A DNA stretch of 64,000 nucleotides from Hwanghaeella grinnelliae (GTDB lineage: Bacteria > Pseudomonadota > Alphaproteobacteria > UBA8366 > Aestuariispiraceae), in assembly GCF_004005845.1 (NCBI RefSeq), contig NZ_SADE01000003.1, forward strand, positions 1-64,000. Reading direction: 5' to 3'. Under the pieces are notes generated by a model. That model had not been told where the DNA came from and did not search any database. It was given only the letters and a program-made list of their open reading frames with translations. Numbering within the stretch: the stretch's first letter is position 1; every line of letters begins with the position of its first letter. The position numbers and the translations under genes are program-made. This document shows positions 7,954 through 16,848 of this stretch, one piece after another.

Positions 7954-9606
7954 ATGGCAACCATGACACACGGCATACGGCAAGACATCACAGGACATCC
8001 GAAACGGATTCCTTTCCGCAAGCGGTTGGCCGTCCGCCAAGCTGCATTCGTCGTGACGGTCGCCTGCCTGCTGGGATTGTTGAGCAGCGTTGTCCAGATC
8101 TATTTGGATTTCGGCGATCAGGTCCGTAACAGGGACCGCGATATCGACCACTATATTTCGACCGTTTACGAACCAGCCGCCAACGCGCTTTGGGAACTGA
8201 ACGGCAATATGGCGGATGCAATCGTTGGAGGATTGCTCGGCTACGACCTTTTCGTTGAGGCAACCTTGACCACGGGCAACGGTTTTCCGCTCGCTCAAAA
8301 GGAACGGCCGATCATGGACAGCGGCGCCATCAAAATGGCGGAGTGGTTGTTTGGGGGTCGACAAGAATATGCGGTCGACATCAACTACAACGATGACGGC
8401 CAGCCTTTCCGCGTTGGAACCCTGACCGTCATCTCACATCCCTACAAAATGGGTAGTCAATTCATACAGCGCGCCGCCGTGACTTTTGTTGGCGGTTTCC
8501 TGAAAAGTTTAGTCCTCGCCGGGGTCCTGTTGATTGCTTTCTATCTGACCCTGACCAAGCCACTTGAATCTCTGTCACGTCAGGTCGATGCGCTGGACCC
8601 GACCGATGTCGATGGAGAAAAAGTCGTGATCGACACATCGGCAAAGGACGATGAACTCGACCGGATCGTCCAAGCGATCAACAACCAAATCGACCTGACT
8701 CATAACCATCTCCGAGAACTCGATGCGGCACATCAGGCCTTGGAACAGGTCAACAAAGACCTCGAGACCGCTGTCGATGTGCGGACGAAGGAATTGACGG
8801 ACGAGATCGAAGCCAAGGTCAAAGTCGAACGGCAATTGAGGATCGCGGCGGCCCAAGCCGAGGAAAGTGCCTTGGCACGAACGCAGTTCCTGGCAAACAT
8901 GAGCCACGAATTGCGCACGCCGCTTAACGCCATCATCGGATATAGCGAATTCGCCAAAATCAACTTGGACCACGTCCCACCCGAAAAATTGCACGAATAT
9001 CTGGGCCATGTGCATGGCGCGGGAACGCACCTGCTGGATCTGGTAAACTCTATCCTGGATCTGTCTCGGATGCATGCTGGCCGTATGCCGGTCGATTATG
9101 AAGAAGTGGACCTCAACGAGCTGGTCGCCGATGTTGCGCAAAGCCTTGAATCCGCCTGCACCAAGAACAGAGTTGACCTTACCCTCGATCTCGATCGCGA
9201 CCAGTGCCGGATCGTTACTGATCGTTTGAAAATAAAACAGGTTCTGTTCAATTTGCTCGGGAATGCGGTGAAATTTACAACCGATGGCTCGGTCAGGGTG
9301 GAGAGCCGCTGGGACAGCCCGGAAGAAGACTTGCTCACCATTTCGGTCCATGACACCGGGATCGGCATCGACCCTTTGGCGCTGCCCACAATTTTCGAAA
9401 ATTTTACCCAAGCGGAAACGCATCTCAGTCGGCGTTTCGACGGTTCAGGCCTCGGTTTGTCAATCGTCCGCGAGACCTGCGAATTATTGGGCTGGACGGT
9501 TTCCGTAAAGAGCGAAGTCGGATCGGGTAGCTGTTTCACGCTCGTCCTGCCGCTCGGTTCGGCAACCAGGATCGACCAGAGCGACAGGAGCGGGGAAACA
9601 GCATGA
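7954..9606 (+). CDS. Membrane sensor histidine kinase, third gene of the kinase/binding-protein/kinase unit
   Basis: Protein of 550 aa. It has an N-terminal PFRKRLAVRQA motif matching the kinase at 5308, TM1 at about 31-50, a periplasmic domain with YEPAANALWELNG, TM2 at about 182-200, a HAMP-like linker, and a coiled coil (about 250-305, ending in AAAQAEESALARTQ). The HisKA phosphoacceptor is His318 in SHELRTPLNAIIG. The HATPase has N-box LFNLLGNAVKF, G1 DTGIGI and G2 GSGLGL. No receiver domain is fused. It is translationally close to the binding-protein gene (3-base gap). The start could alternatively be the ATG at 7963. Confidence 0.9.
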   Translation: MATMTHGIRQDITGHPKRIPFRKRLAVRQAAFVVTVACLLGLLSSVVQIYLDFGDQVRNRDRDIDHYISTVYEPAANALWELNGNMADAIVGGLLGYDLFVEATLTTGNGFPLAQKERPIMDSGAIKMAEWLFGGRQEYAVDINYNDDGQPFRVGTLTVISHPYKMGSQFIQRAAVTFVGGFLKSLVLAGVLLIAFYLTLTKPLESLSRQVDALDPTDVDGEKVVIDTSAKDDELDRIVQAINNQIDLTHNHLRELDAAHQALEQVNKDLETAVDVRTKELTDEIEAKVKVERQLRIAAAQAEESALARTQFLANMSHELRTPLNAIIGYSEFAKINLDHVPPEKLHEYLGHVHGAGTHLLDLVNSILDLSRMHAGRMPVDYEEVDLNELVADVAQSLESACTKNRVDLTLDLDRDQCRIVTDRLKIKQVLFNLLGNAVKFTTDGSVRVESRWDSPEEDLLTISVHDTGIGIDPLALPTIFENFTQAETHLSRRFDGSGLGLSIVRETCELLGWTVSVKSEVGSGSCFTLVLPLGSATRIDQSDRSGETA

Positions 9607-9753
9607 AGACCCGTTGCCCGGCCCCACAGAGATAGGTGAGGTAGGGTCTTCGGCCTAGCGCAAAATTCAGAGCGAACGATTGGAAACGCCCTATTGGCGG
9701 CCACCACAAGGGTTCTTGGTTTCCGGCAACGGCGCGGGCGATCTTGAATCGGG

Positions 9754-10224
9754 CTATTGTCTTCGGAGGACATCCCGGAGGATGTCGACGACGATGCGCG
9801 TTCCTTCTTCGACGATGGTCACATCATCCCCCACGATGATCCGTTCCAGGCCTTCCCGAAGCTTCGGCAGGCGCCCCTCCAAATCCGTCGGCAATCCCCG
9901 TTTTGCGATGCCCGGCGGTAGAGGCTTTCCGCGCGCGAGGTTCTTGGCGATGCCCGGCGGCAGGGACTTCGTCCCGATCCCCTTTTCCCGGACGTAGCGC
10001 TCAATGATCGTCCTGTCATTCTCGCCAAAAATCCCGTCCAGAACTTCGTCTATCACCTCGTCTTCGAGCCGATTCTCCTGCTGAGTGCTATTTTTAACCT
10101 GGGCATTGCCTTGCCCATGTCCTTTCGCCTTGTCGTTCTTGGCCATACTTTCCGATGGGAAACCAACCGCAAGTACCACCGTGAGAAGTCCCGTTGCTGC
10201 AGCGGAAGCGATGGTTTTGAACAT
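9754..10224 (-). CDS. Secreted CigR/RcnB-like small protein
   Basis: Protein of 156 aa. A signal peptide (residues 1 to about 28, ending ESMA) is followed by a charged, Lys/Asn-rich segment and then the repeated phrase LPPGIAKNLARGKPLPPGIA, typical of proteins annotated as the CigR anti-virulence or RcnB-like families. The biochemical role of these proteins is poorly defined; a periplasmic or envelope location is likely. GGAGG sits 8 bases before the ATG. It points away from the CHASE4 kinase gene at 10504 and faces the kinase at 7954. Confidence 0.75.
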   Translation of the reverse strand: MFKTIASAAATGLLTVVLAVGFPSESMAKNDKAKGHGQGNAQVKNSTQQENRLEDEVIDEVLDGIFGENDRTIIERYVREKGIGTKSLPPGIAKNLARGKPLPPGIAKRGLPTDLEGRLPKLREGLERIIVGDDVTIVEEGTRIVVDILRDVLRRQ

Positions 10225-10503
10225 TTTACTTACCTCCGTAATGGGGCGTCCCCTACCCGCGATATTGCTGTACCGGCAGAGACGCTTTTACATTAGGTAA
10301 GGTGCAAGCACGACTTCCGCAAATGGCATAGTCGATTATTGTAGTTCCCCGGTGGGTCGGAATTGTCACAAACCTGAAAATTCGGTTGTGCGAGCCCTGA
10401 GATTTTTGAGTATTAATCCCACCAATCCACTATAGTTCCGCAGGTTTTATACTGGAATCGACCAAATTGGGTATTAACAGGCGTAGGGTTCAGGGAAGCC
10501 AAA

Positions 10504-12099
10504 GTGCGTTTCTTTTCTTTTTCCGACAACTCGTCCTTTCACCCAGCGCGACGGTGGCTCTATTGGCAACCGGTGTTTTTTTGTTTCCTGTTCGTCCTCG
10601 TGGCGGCCGGCGCCATCGGCTTTTTTCTGAACGACTTGGCTGAACGCGCAAACCAGGACGCAGCGAAAACCTCGCGCCTGCTGGTGACTACGGCAATCGG
10701 CGTTATCGAAAAGGATCTTGTCGGCAGGATGGTCGATTATTCCTGGTGGAACGACATGAACGACCAGGTGACCGGCAACCTCGACCCGGATTGGGCGGAC
10801 GATAATATCGGTTCATATCTGCAGGAAACGTTCTCATACTCCGGCACCTATGTCCTTTCCGCCGATGGCGAGGTGATTTTTGCAAGCCTTGGGACCGATC
10901 CGCTGCCGGACTCCCCTATAGAGCTTCTTGGAGAAGCCAGTGACGTCTTCCTGGCCAGCCTACAGGAAACGCTCATGGACGAGTCGGTCCCGAGATCGAC
11001 CGCTGCCGTGTACAACGACAAGATCTACCTGCTCGCAGCAGCTGCTGTAACGCCAGAGGATCCAACCGAAGAACAATTGACGTTTCATGTTCGCCCTACT
11101 CTTTTTTTCGTGCGAGAGCTTGACGATGCCATGATGTCCGACATCGCTGAAAACTACGGTGTCGGCAATCCGGTCATTGTTCTAGGACAGTCGTCTACCG
11201 GCGTCCCCCTGACAAATGCGGCCGGCACGGTCTTGGCCAGCGTCGTCTGGGATCAAGCCAGGCCCGGCGATGCAATCCTGGTGGACCTAATCCCGAAACT
11301 GGCGATTGTATCCGCAATGCTGTTGATCGCCGCTTTGACAATTTACTTTTTCTGGATCAGGGCAGCCTTGTCGGCCAGTGAGGCAAAATCACAACTGCTG
11401 GCCAAGATGAGCCATGAATTGCGCACCCCGTTGAACCCCATCCTGGGATTCTCGCAAATGATGATCGGTGAGACCGTCGGCCCGATCGCCCCGATCTATA
11501 AAGGGTACGCAAAAGACATCCACCGAAGTGCGTCGCATCTGCGGAACATCATCGAAGGGTTGTTGGACTTCTCGAAGATCGAGGCAGGGAAGGTGGTCTT
11601 GCGCGAAGACGTGCTGGACCTCGATGGTTTGATCGAAAGCGTCATTCAGATCGTGACACCGGTTGTCCAAACCGATCCGTCGAGTCCAGCCGGAGAGACT
11701 CCGGAGATCCGGCACGAAGTGGCAGAAGATGTGCCGAAAATTCGTGGTGATGAACTTCGAATCCGACAGGTTCTAATCAACATGCTCTCGAACGCCATCA
11801 AATTTTCAGATGGCAAACCGGTAACGATCCGCGCGTTCAAGCATGGTAACAGCGCCCAAATCACCGTCGAAGATAATGGCATCGGCATATCCAAACTCGA
11901 TCAGCGCAAGCTGTTCGAGCCATTCGTCCAGGCCAGCCCCAAGAACGGCACGATTGCTACACCTGGAACCGGACTTGGATTGGTGATTTCACGGGAATTG
12001 ATGCGCCTTCACGGTGGGTCACTCGACCTGAAAAGTGTGCTGGGCGAAGGGACCACGGTCACCTTGACCTTTCCAAACAACAGAACCCTGAACGGCTAA
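10504..12099 (+). CDS. CHASE4-domain sensor histidine kinase
   Basis: Protein of 531 aa. TM1 lies at about 24-42. The extracytoplasmic CHASE4-type domain (about 45-260) carries the signature MVDYSWWNDM. TM2 lies at about 264-284, directly followed by HisKA with His304 in SHELRTPLNPILG. The HATPase has N-box LINMLSNAIKF, G1 DNGIGI and G2 GTGLGL. CHASE4 domains sense unidentified extracellular cues. The start is GTG at 10504, preceded by CAGGGAAG; no better start is seen. No receiver domain is attached and no response regulator is adjacent. A 279-base AT-rich gap separates it from the divergent CigR-like gene. Confidence 0.9.
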   Translation: MRFFSFSDNSSFHPARRWLYWQPVFFCFLFVLVAAGAIGFFLNDLAERANQDAAKTSRLLVTTAIGVIEKDLVGRMVDYSWWNDMNDQVTGNLDPDWADDNIGSYLQETFSYSGTYVLSADGEVIFASLGTDPLPDSPIELLGEASDVFLASLQETLMDESVPRSTAAVYNDKIYLLAAAAVTPEDPTEEQLTFHVRPTLFFVRELDDAMMSDIAENYGVGNPVIVLGQSSTGVPLTNAAGTVLASVVWDQARPGDAILVDLIPKLAIVSAMLLIAALTIYFFWIRAALSASEAKSQLLAKMSHELRTPLNPILGFSQMMIGETVGPIAPIYKGYAKDIHRSASHLRNIIEGLLDFSKIEAGKVVLREDVLDLDGLIESVIQIVTPVVQTDPSSPAGETPEIRHEVAEDVPKIRGDELRIRQVLINMLSNAIKFSDGKPVTIRAFKHGNSAQITVEDNGIGISKLDQRKLFEPFVQASPKNGTIATPGTGLGLVISRELMRLHGGSLDLKSVLGEGTTVTLTFPNNRTLNG

Positions 12100-12141
12100 C
12101 CAATCAGGCCGGATAGTGATCAAGGACCGGCAGACTGCGGG

Positions 12142-12900
12142 TCACTGGTCGCCGAAGCGGACGATCTCACCATGTTTGGTACAAGAGGGTTCCGACAAGC
12201 TGACGAAAAGCTCGGCAACCTGTTCCGGTTGGGTGATTGTTTCCGGTTTCTCACCCGGAAACGCCTGGGCACGCATACCAGTCGCAACCGGCCCCGGGCT
12301 TAACAAATTGACCCGAAGATTGGTCTTCCTGGTCTCCTCCGCATAGGTCTTCACCAAGGCATCCAGCGCCGCCTTGGAGGCCCCGTAAGAAGCCCAATAG
12401 GGTTTCGTACCTTGCGCTGCGCCGGAGGTAACGAAGACGGCCCTGCCGGCGTCGCTTTGCCGTAACACCGCATCACAGGCACGGATCAGGCGTTGGTTGG
12501 CATGAACATTCAGGGCAAAAACGCGCTGCCATTCCTTGGGATCCGCATGCGCCATCGGTGTCAGCTTACCAAGCATGCCAGCATTGCCGATCAGGATATC
12601 CAATTTCTTGAAGCGCTGATAGATCGAGGCACATAGAACATCGATCTGGTCCAGTTGCAGCAAGTCGACCGGCGCCAAGGTAATCGTGTTACCGTCCGCT
12701 TGAACCAGGTCATCCAACTCTTCCAAGCCGCCGACCGTCCGCGCGGTGGCAATCACATGCGCACCTTCTGCCGCGAAGCGACGCGCAACGGCGAAACCGA
12801 TTCCTCGGCTGGCACCCGTGACCAGAGCCACCCTGCCGGCCAGACGCCCTTCGCCCGCGCCGGAGGTTTCCGACGCGGTACTCGTCGATATATCGGTCAT
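12142..12900 (-). CDS. Short-chain dehydrogenase/reductase
   Basis: Protein of 252 aa. The classical SDR signature is clear: cofactor-binding TGASRGIG near residue 30, NAG in the middle (LIGNAGML), the catalytic serine in VFVTSGAAQ and Tyr-x3-Lys in YGASK. It is an NAD(P)-dependent oxidoreductase of unknown substrate acting in the cytoplasm. The start codon shares one base with the purF stop codon (TGATG), so it is translationally coupled to purF. The purF association is seen in related genomes, but a role in purine synthesis is not implied. Confidence 0.88.
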   Translation of the reverse strand: MTDISTSTASETSGAGEGRLAGRVALVTGASRGIGFAVARRFAAEGAHVIATARTVGGLEELDDLVQADGNTITLAPVDLLQLDQIDVLCASIYQRFKKLDILIGNAGMLGKLTPMAHADPKEWQRVFALNVHANQRLIRACDAVLRQSDAGRAVFVTSGAAQGTKPYWASYGASKAALDALVKTYAEETRKTNLRVNLLSPGPVATGMRAQAFPGEKPETITQPEQVAELFVSLSEPSCTKHGEIVRFGDQ

Positions 12901-14363
12901 CAGCTAGCGTCCCGCAGCAGCGACAGTTGCCGTTGCCCCCGGGAAACATCCTCATGGTCCTTCAGACGGATCGGATACTCGCCGGAGAAGCAGGCATCGC
13001 AATATTGCGGCATCTCGTTGTTCCGCCCTTCCTTGCCCATCGCGCGGTAAAGACCGTCCATGGTCAAGAAGTCCAAACTGTCGCAACCGATAAGATGACG
13101 CATTTCCTCAATCGTGTGCTGCGCAGCCAGCAGTTTCGAGCGTTCCGGCGTATCGACACCATAGAAGCAGGAATGCGTGGTCGGCGGACTGGCGATCCGC
13201 ATATGGACTTCGGTTGCACCCGCAGCACGAACCATTTCCACAATTTTGCGGGATGTGGTTCCGCGAACGATCGAATCGTCCACCAAGACGACACGCTTGC
13301 CTTCCAGCATCGCCCTGTTCGCATTGTGCTTCAATTTCACGCCCAAGTGACGGATCTCGTCGGTAGGCTCAATGAAGGTCCGGCCGACATAGTGATTGCG
13401 GATGATCCCGTATTCGAACGGAAAGCCCGATTCCTCGGCATATCCGATGGCGCTGGGCACTCCGGAATCGGGAATCGGGACGACAAGGTCCACCTCAACT
13501 GGGTTTTCCCGCGCCAATTCCATGCCGATCCGCTTACGTGCCTCGTACACGGAACTGTCTTCGATGACGCTGTCCGGCCGGGAAAAATAGATGAATTCGA
13601 AGATGCAGAGCTTCGAGGGGGCGCTTTCGAAGGGGAAATAAGAATGCAGCCCTTCTTCGTCGATGACGATGACCTCCCCGGGGGAGACATCGCGCACCTT
13701 GTCAGCACCGATGATATCAAGGCCGACGGTTTCCGACGCCAGGATGTAGGAAGGGCCAAGCTTACCCAGAACCAACGGCCGCACGCCCATCGGGTCTCGC
13801 ACGCCGATCAGTTTCTTCCGCGTCAGGCATACCAGCGAATAGGCCCCTTCGACCTCACGCAATGTCGAGATCAGGCGGTCGACGACAGAACCGGACATCG
13901 TCGCCATCAGATGAAGAATGACTTCCGTATCCGTCGTAGATTGAAAAATGGAACCTCGGCGAACAAGATCTTCCCGCACGTTGATCGCATTGGTGAGATT
14001 GCCATTGTGAGCAACGGCCAGACCACCGAATTCCAGATCACCGAAAAGCGGCTGAACGTTGCGACGCATGGTATCGCCGGTCGTCGAATACCGGTTGTGG
14101 CCGATCCCCGAATTGCCGACCAGTTGTTCCATCACGGCCGGGTCGCCGAACACGTCCCCAACATGGCCGTTTTCCCGATGTGCGTGGAACTGATCGTCAC
14201 GATCGTCATACGTGACGATCCCGGTACCCTCCTGGCCACGGTGCTGCAGGGCGTGCAGCCCCAAGGCTAGATGCGCAGCGGCATCCGGCGTACCGTAGAT
14301 ACCGAATATCGCGCATTCCTCGCGCAGTTTATCGTCATCAAAAGGGTTGGTCGTGGTGCGCAT
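12900..14363 (-). CDS. purF: Amidophosphoribosyltransferase
   Basis: Protein of 487 aa catalysing the first committed step of purine synthesis: PRPP plus glutamine to 5-phosphoribosylamine. The N-terminal class II glutaminase begins at Cys17 after a 16-residue propeptide (EECAIFGIYG), which must be removed. RCHR-like and GHNRYSTTG segments follow. The PRPP loop is VVLVDDSIVRGTTS. Cysteines in CIFEFIYFSRPD and YCDACFSGEYP suggest the Fe-S-bearing Bacillus-type enzyme. It is in the order radA-cvpA-purF-SDR on the minus strand, conserved in alphaproteobacteria. Confidence 0.97.
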   Translation of the reverse strand: MRTTTNPFDDDKLREECAIFGIYGTPDAAAHLALGLHALQHRGQEGTGIVTYDDRDDQFHAHRENGHVGDVFGDPAVMEQLVGNSGIGHNRYSTTGDTMRRNVQPLFGDLEFGGLAVAHNGNLTNAINVREDLVRRGSIFQSTTDTEVILHLMATMSGSVVDRLISTLREVEGAYSLVCLTRKKLIGVRDPMGVRPLVLGKLGPSYILASETVGLDIIGADKVRDVSPGEVIVIDEEGLHSYFPFESAPSKLCIFEFIYFSRPDSVIEDSSVYEARKRIGMELARENPVEVDLVVPIPDSGVPSAIGYAEESGFPFEYGIIRNHYVGRTFIEPTDEIRHLGVKLKHNANRAMLEGKRVVLVDDSIVRGTTSRKIVEMVRAAGATEVHMRIASPPTTHSCFYGVDTPERSKLLAAQHTIEEMRHLIGCDSLDFLTMDGLYRAMGKEGRNNEMPQYCDACFSGEYPIRLKDHEDVSRGQRQLSLLRDAS

Positions 14364-14453
14364 GCGGCGGCACTCCCTATTTCCGCGACGGTTCCGTCCA
14401 GGTTCCGTGCTTCGGCAAACTGTATATCACAGAGCCCCCAATATCGGGCCTGT

Positions 14454-15140
14454 TCATTCCACTGTCTTCATCAAAGAGTCAAACTGTTGACGTTGCTTAT
14501 CGTCATAGGCCGGTTGCTCGGTTCCGTCCTTTTCACCCTCGCCCTGCGATTTTGTGTCGCTCAGCATCTCGGTCATTTTTTGTGCGTCGTCTATGGCTTT
14601 CTGGGCTTTACGGGCTTCGTCGGCCGCCAGATTCGCCTTTTTCCGAATGTCTTCCGGAAGCACCTTCATAACGAAATCCGCGCCGACCCGGGCGAAAAGC
14701 AGGGACCGGCTATCCTGGACGAATTCAGGCATGTCCTCTTCCTTCTGCTTCATCCATTGTGTCGCAACCAGATAGACAATACTCAAAATCAACACGCCTC
14801 GGAGCAGTCCAAAAAGGAAGCCCAAGGCTCTGTCCACAGATCCGGCATGACTGTCCTGCACCATGCTCGAGGCTTTGCTGGCCAGAACGCTGAGCACGAT
14901 AAGCGTAACGAAACCAACGCCGACGCCCGCAGTAACGTCCGCGACGGCGGGTTCATCAATGTAGTTCAACAGGTATTTCGACAGGAAGCCATATCCATAG
15001 AACCCGGCAAGGACTGCGCCGACCCAGGCGGCAATCGACAGCAATTCGCGGATGAAGCCGCGGAAATAGGCCAGCAAGCCGGACATGACCACAAGCGCGA
15101 TCACAATCAAGTCGAAAATGCCTATAGGCAATTCTTCCAT
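14454..15140 (-). CDS. cvpA: CvpA family membrane protein
   Basis: Protein of 228 aa. The N-terminal 150 residues hold four hydrophobic segments with the family hallmarks GLLAYFRGFIRELLSIAAWVG and RALGFLFGLLRGVL. The C-terminal ~70 residues are a soluble, Lys/Gln-rich tail. CvpA proteins are inner-membrane proteins first linked to colicin V production; later work ties them to envelope-stress tolerance. The position just upstream of purF matches the E. coli cvpA-purF pairing. No strong ribosome-binding site is seen before the ATG. Confidence 0.92.
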   Translation of the reverse strand: MEELPIGIFDLIVIALVVMSGLLAYFRGFIRELLSIAAWVGAVLAGFYGYGFLSKYLLNYIDEPAVADVTAGVGVGFVTLIVLSVLASKASSMVQDSHAGSVDRALGFLFGLLRGVLILSIVYLVATQWMKQKEEDMPEFVQDSRSLLFARVGADFVMKVLPEDIRKKANLAADEARKAQKAIDDAQKMTEMLSDTKSQGEGEKDGTEQPAYDDKQRQQFDSLMKTVE

Positions 15141-15161
15141 CCAGGTTAGACCTTTGCCCTA

Positions 15162-16571
15162 CTAAATCTCTGCGACCCGCGGTTGGCTATCCGCACTTCG
15201 CCCGAAAAATGTTTCCAGACCATGCAAATCCGAAATCTCCATGACCCGAAGCGCGCCGGAATCCGTACGGCTTCGTCGCTTCGGCGTCAACGCGGCGGCG
15301 AAGCCCAGTTTCGCGGCTTCCTTAAGTCGCCCTTCCGACTGACTGACCGCGCGAACCTCGCCGCTCAACCCGATTTCCCCGAAGACAACCATGTCCGCGG
15401 GTATCGGCTCCCCCGTCAGGGAGGAAACCAGCGCGGCTGCGACCGCGAGGTCCGCCGCCGGCTCGGATATACGCATCCCGCCCGCAACATTCAAATAGAC
15501 GTCGTTGCCGCTCAATCGATAACCGGCCCGGCCTTCAAGAACGGCAAGAACCATAGCAAGACGCCCGGAATCCCAGCCAACCACGGCGCGCCGCGGTGTT
15601 CCCAAGGGCGACGGGGCGACCAAAGCCTGTATTTCGACCAGCATCGGCCGCGTGCCCTCGATTCCCGCGAAAACCGCCGCACCGGCGACATCCCGCTGTC
15701 GGTCGCTGAGGAAAAGCTCAGACGGATTGCCCACTTCCATCAGGCCTTCGCCCGTCATGTCGAAGACGCCGATCTCATCCGTCGGTCCAAACCGGTTCTT
15801 CACGCCGCGCAAAATTCTGAAAGGATGCCCGCGCTCACCTTCGAAATAGAGCACCGTGTCGACCATATGCTCCAGGACCCGCGGACCGGCAATCGCGCCT
15901 TCCTTGGTGACGTGGCCGACGATAAGAAGCGCTGTGCCGCGCCGTTTGGCGACACGGATCAACTCCTGAGCACAGGCACGAACCTGGCCCACCGTTCCGG
16001 GCGCGGAATCCAGCGAGTCGACATACATGGTCTGGATCGAGTCGACGACGATGACGGCGGGGCCATCCGCGGCATCCATGGCCGCCGCGATATCCCTGAC
16101 ATTCGATGCCGCGGCGAGTTCTACCGGTGCTTCCGCCACGCCCAGACGTTCCGCCCGCATGCGGATTTGGTCGACAGCTTCTTCACCGGACACATAGGCG
16201 CATTTCGCATGTTTCGACAGCGCCGCGACCGCCTGAAGCAACAAGGTGGATTTTCCGATTCCCGGGTCACCGCCGATCAAGGTCGCGGATCCCTCGACCA
16301 AACCGCCGCCCAGAACACGGTCGAATTCACCGATATCCGTGGCAAGACGGGGTGCACGCTCGCTTACCCCGGTCAACGGCACGAAAGCGATGCGGCCAGC
16401 GCGATTCTTGGCAGATTCGCCCTTCCCCGAGGCTTTTCCGCCGACCGGTGGCGCGTCGACAATCTCTTCGACAACGGTGTTCCATTCGCCACAGCCGTCG
16501 CACTGGCCGGCCCATCTCACATGGACCGTTCCGCAAGACTGACAGACAAAACTGGATTTGGATCGCGCCAT
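15162..16571 (-). CDS. radA: DNA repair protein RadA (branch-migration ATPase)
   Basis: Protein of 469 aa, the normal RadA length. Seen in order: an N-terminal C4 zinc finger (CQSCG and CDGCG), Walker A GGDPGIGKST, the RadA-specific KNRFG motif in GVKNRFGPTDEIG, and a C-terminal Lon-protease-like domain. RadA drives branch migration of recombination intermediates with RecA. It is 21 bases upstream of cvpA on the same strand and diverges from the pirin gene. Confidence 0.97.
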   Translation of the reverse strand: MARSKSSFVCQSCGTVHVRWAGQCDGCGEWNTVVEEIVDAPPVGGKASGKGESAKNRAGRIAFVPLTGVSERAPRLATDIGEFDRVLGGGLVEGSATLIGGDPGIGKSTLLLQAVAALSKHAKCAYVSGEEAVDQIRMRAERLGVAEAPVELAAASNVRDIAAAMDAADGPAVIVVDSIQTMYVDSLDSAPGTVGQVRACAQELIRVAKRRGTALLIVGHVTKEGAIAGPRVLEHMVDTVLYFEGERGHPFRILRGVKNRFGPTDEIGVFDMTGEGLMEVGNPSELFLSDRQRDVAGAAVFAGIEGTRPMLVEIQALVAPSPLGTPRRAVVGWDSGRLAMVLAVLEGRAGYRLSGNDVYLNVAGGMRISEPAADLAVAAALVSSLTGEPIPADMVVFGEIGLSGEVRAVSQSEGRLKEAAKLGFAAALTPKRRSRTDSGALRVMEISDLHGLETFFGRSADSQPRVAEI

Positions 16572-16804
16572 GGTCAGATCGGCATTCGCATCGTTCGGAC
16601 TTGTGGCCTGTCATAGGCGACAATCGCCCGGAGTTCAAACGAGCGTATGCTGCCTTCGAAAAGCATAGCCACGCTCCGCCGATTCCTGCGCCGGTGCAAA
16701 TCTGCTACCGAAAAAAACGAGCGATACAAACCAGCAGTCTTCTTCCGCTGGACACTTATTGTTTCCATTCGTCACCAAACAGCCTCTGGATAGACCGTAG
16801 CCGA

Positions 16805-16822
16805 GACACAATCTTCTGTGTC
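16805..16822. promoter_or_regulatory. Inverted repeat upstream of the pirin gene
   Basis: GACACA and TGTGTC form a perfect 6-bp inverted repeat around ATCTTC. It lies 27 bases before the pirin start and 11 bases before its AAGGAG site, in the 277-base radA/pirin divergent gap. It could be an operator (inference). Nothing else notable is seen in the gap. Confidence 0.35.
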
Positions 16823-16848
16823 GAACGCTTTTTTAAGGAGCTTGAGAC

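Noticed and set aside
12927-14270. Long open frame antisense to purF
   Set aside because: Mirror of the purF codon bias in GC-rich DNA; the purF protein is a full match to its family and the antisense product has no recognisable motif.
15183-16616. Long open frame antisense to radA
   Set aside because: RadA is complete and motif-rich on the other strand; the antisense product is Arg/His-rich, as expected of a shadow.
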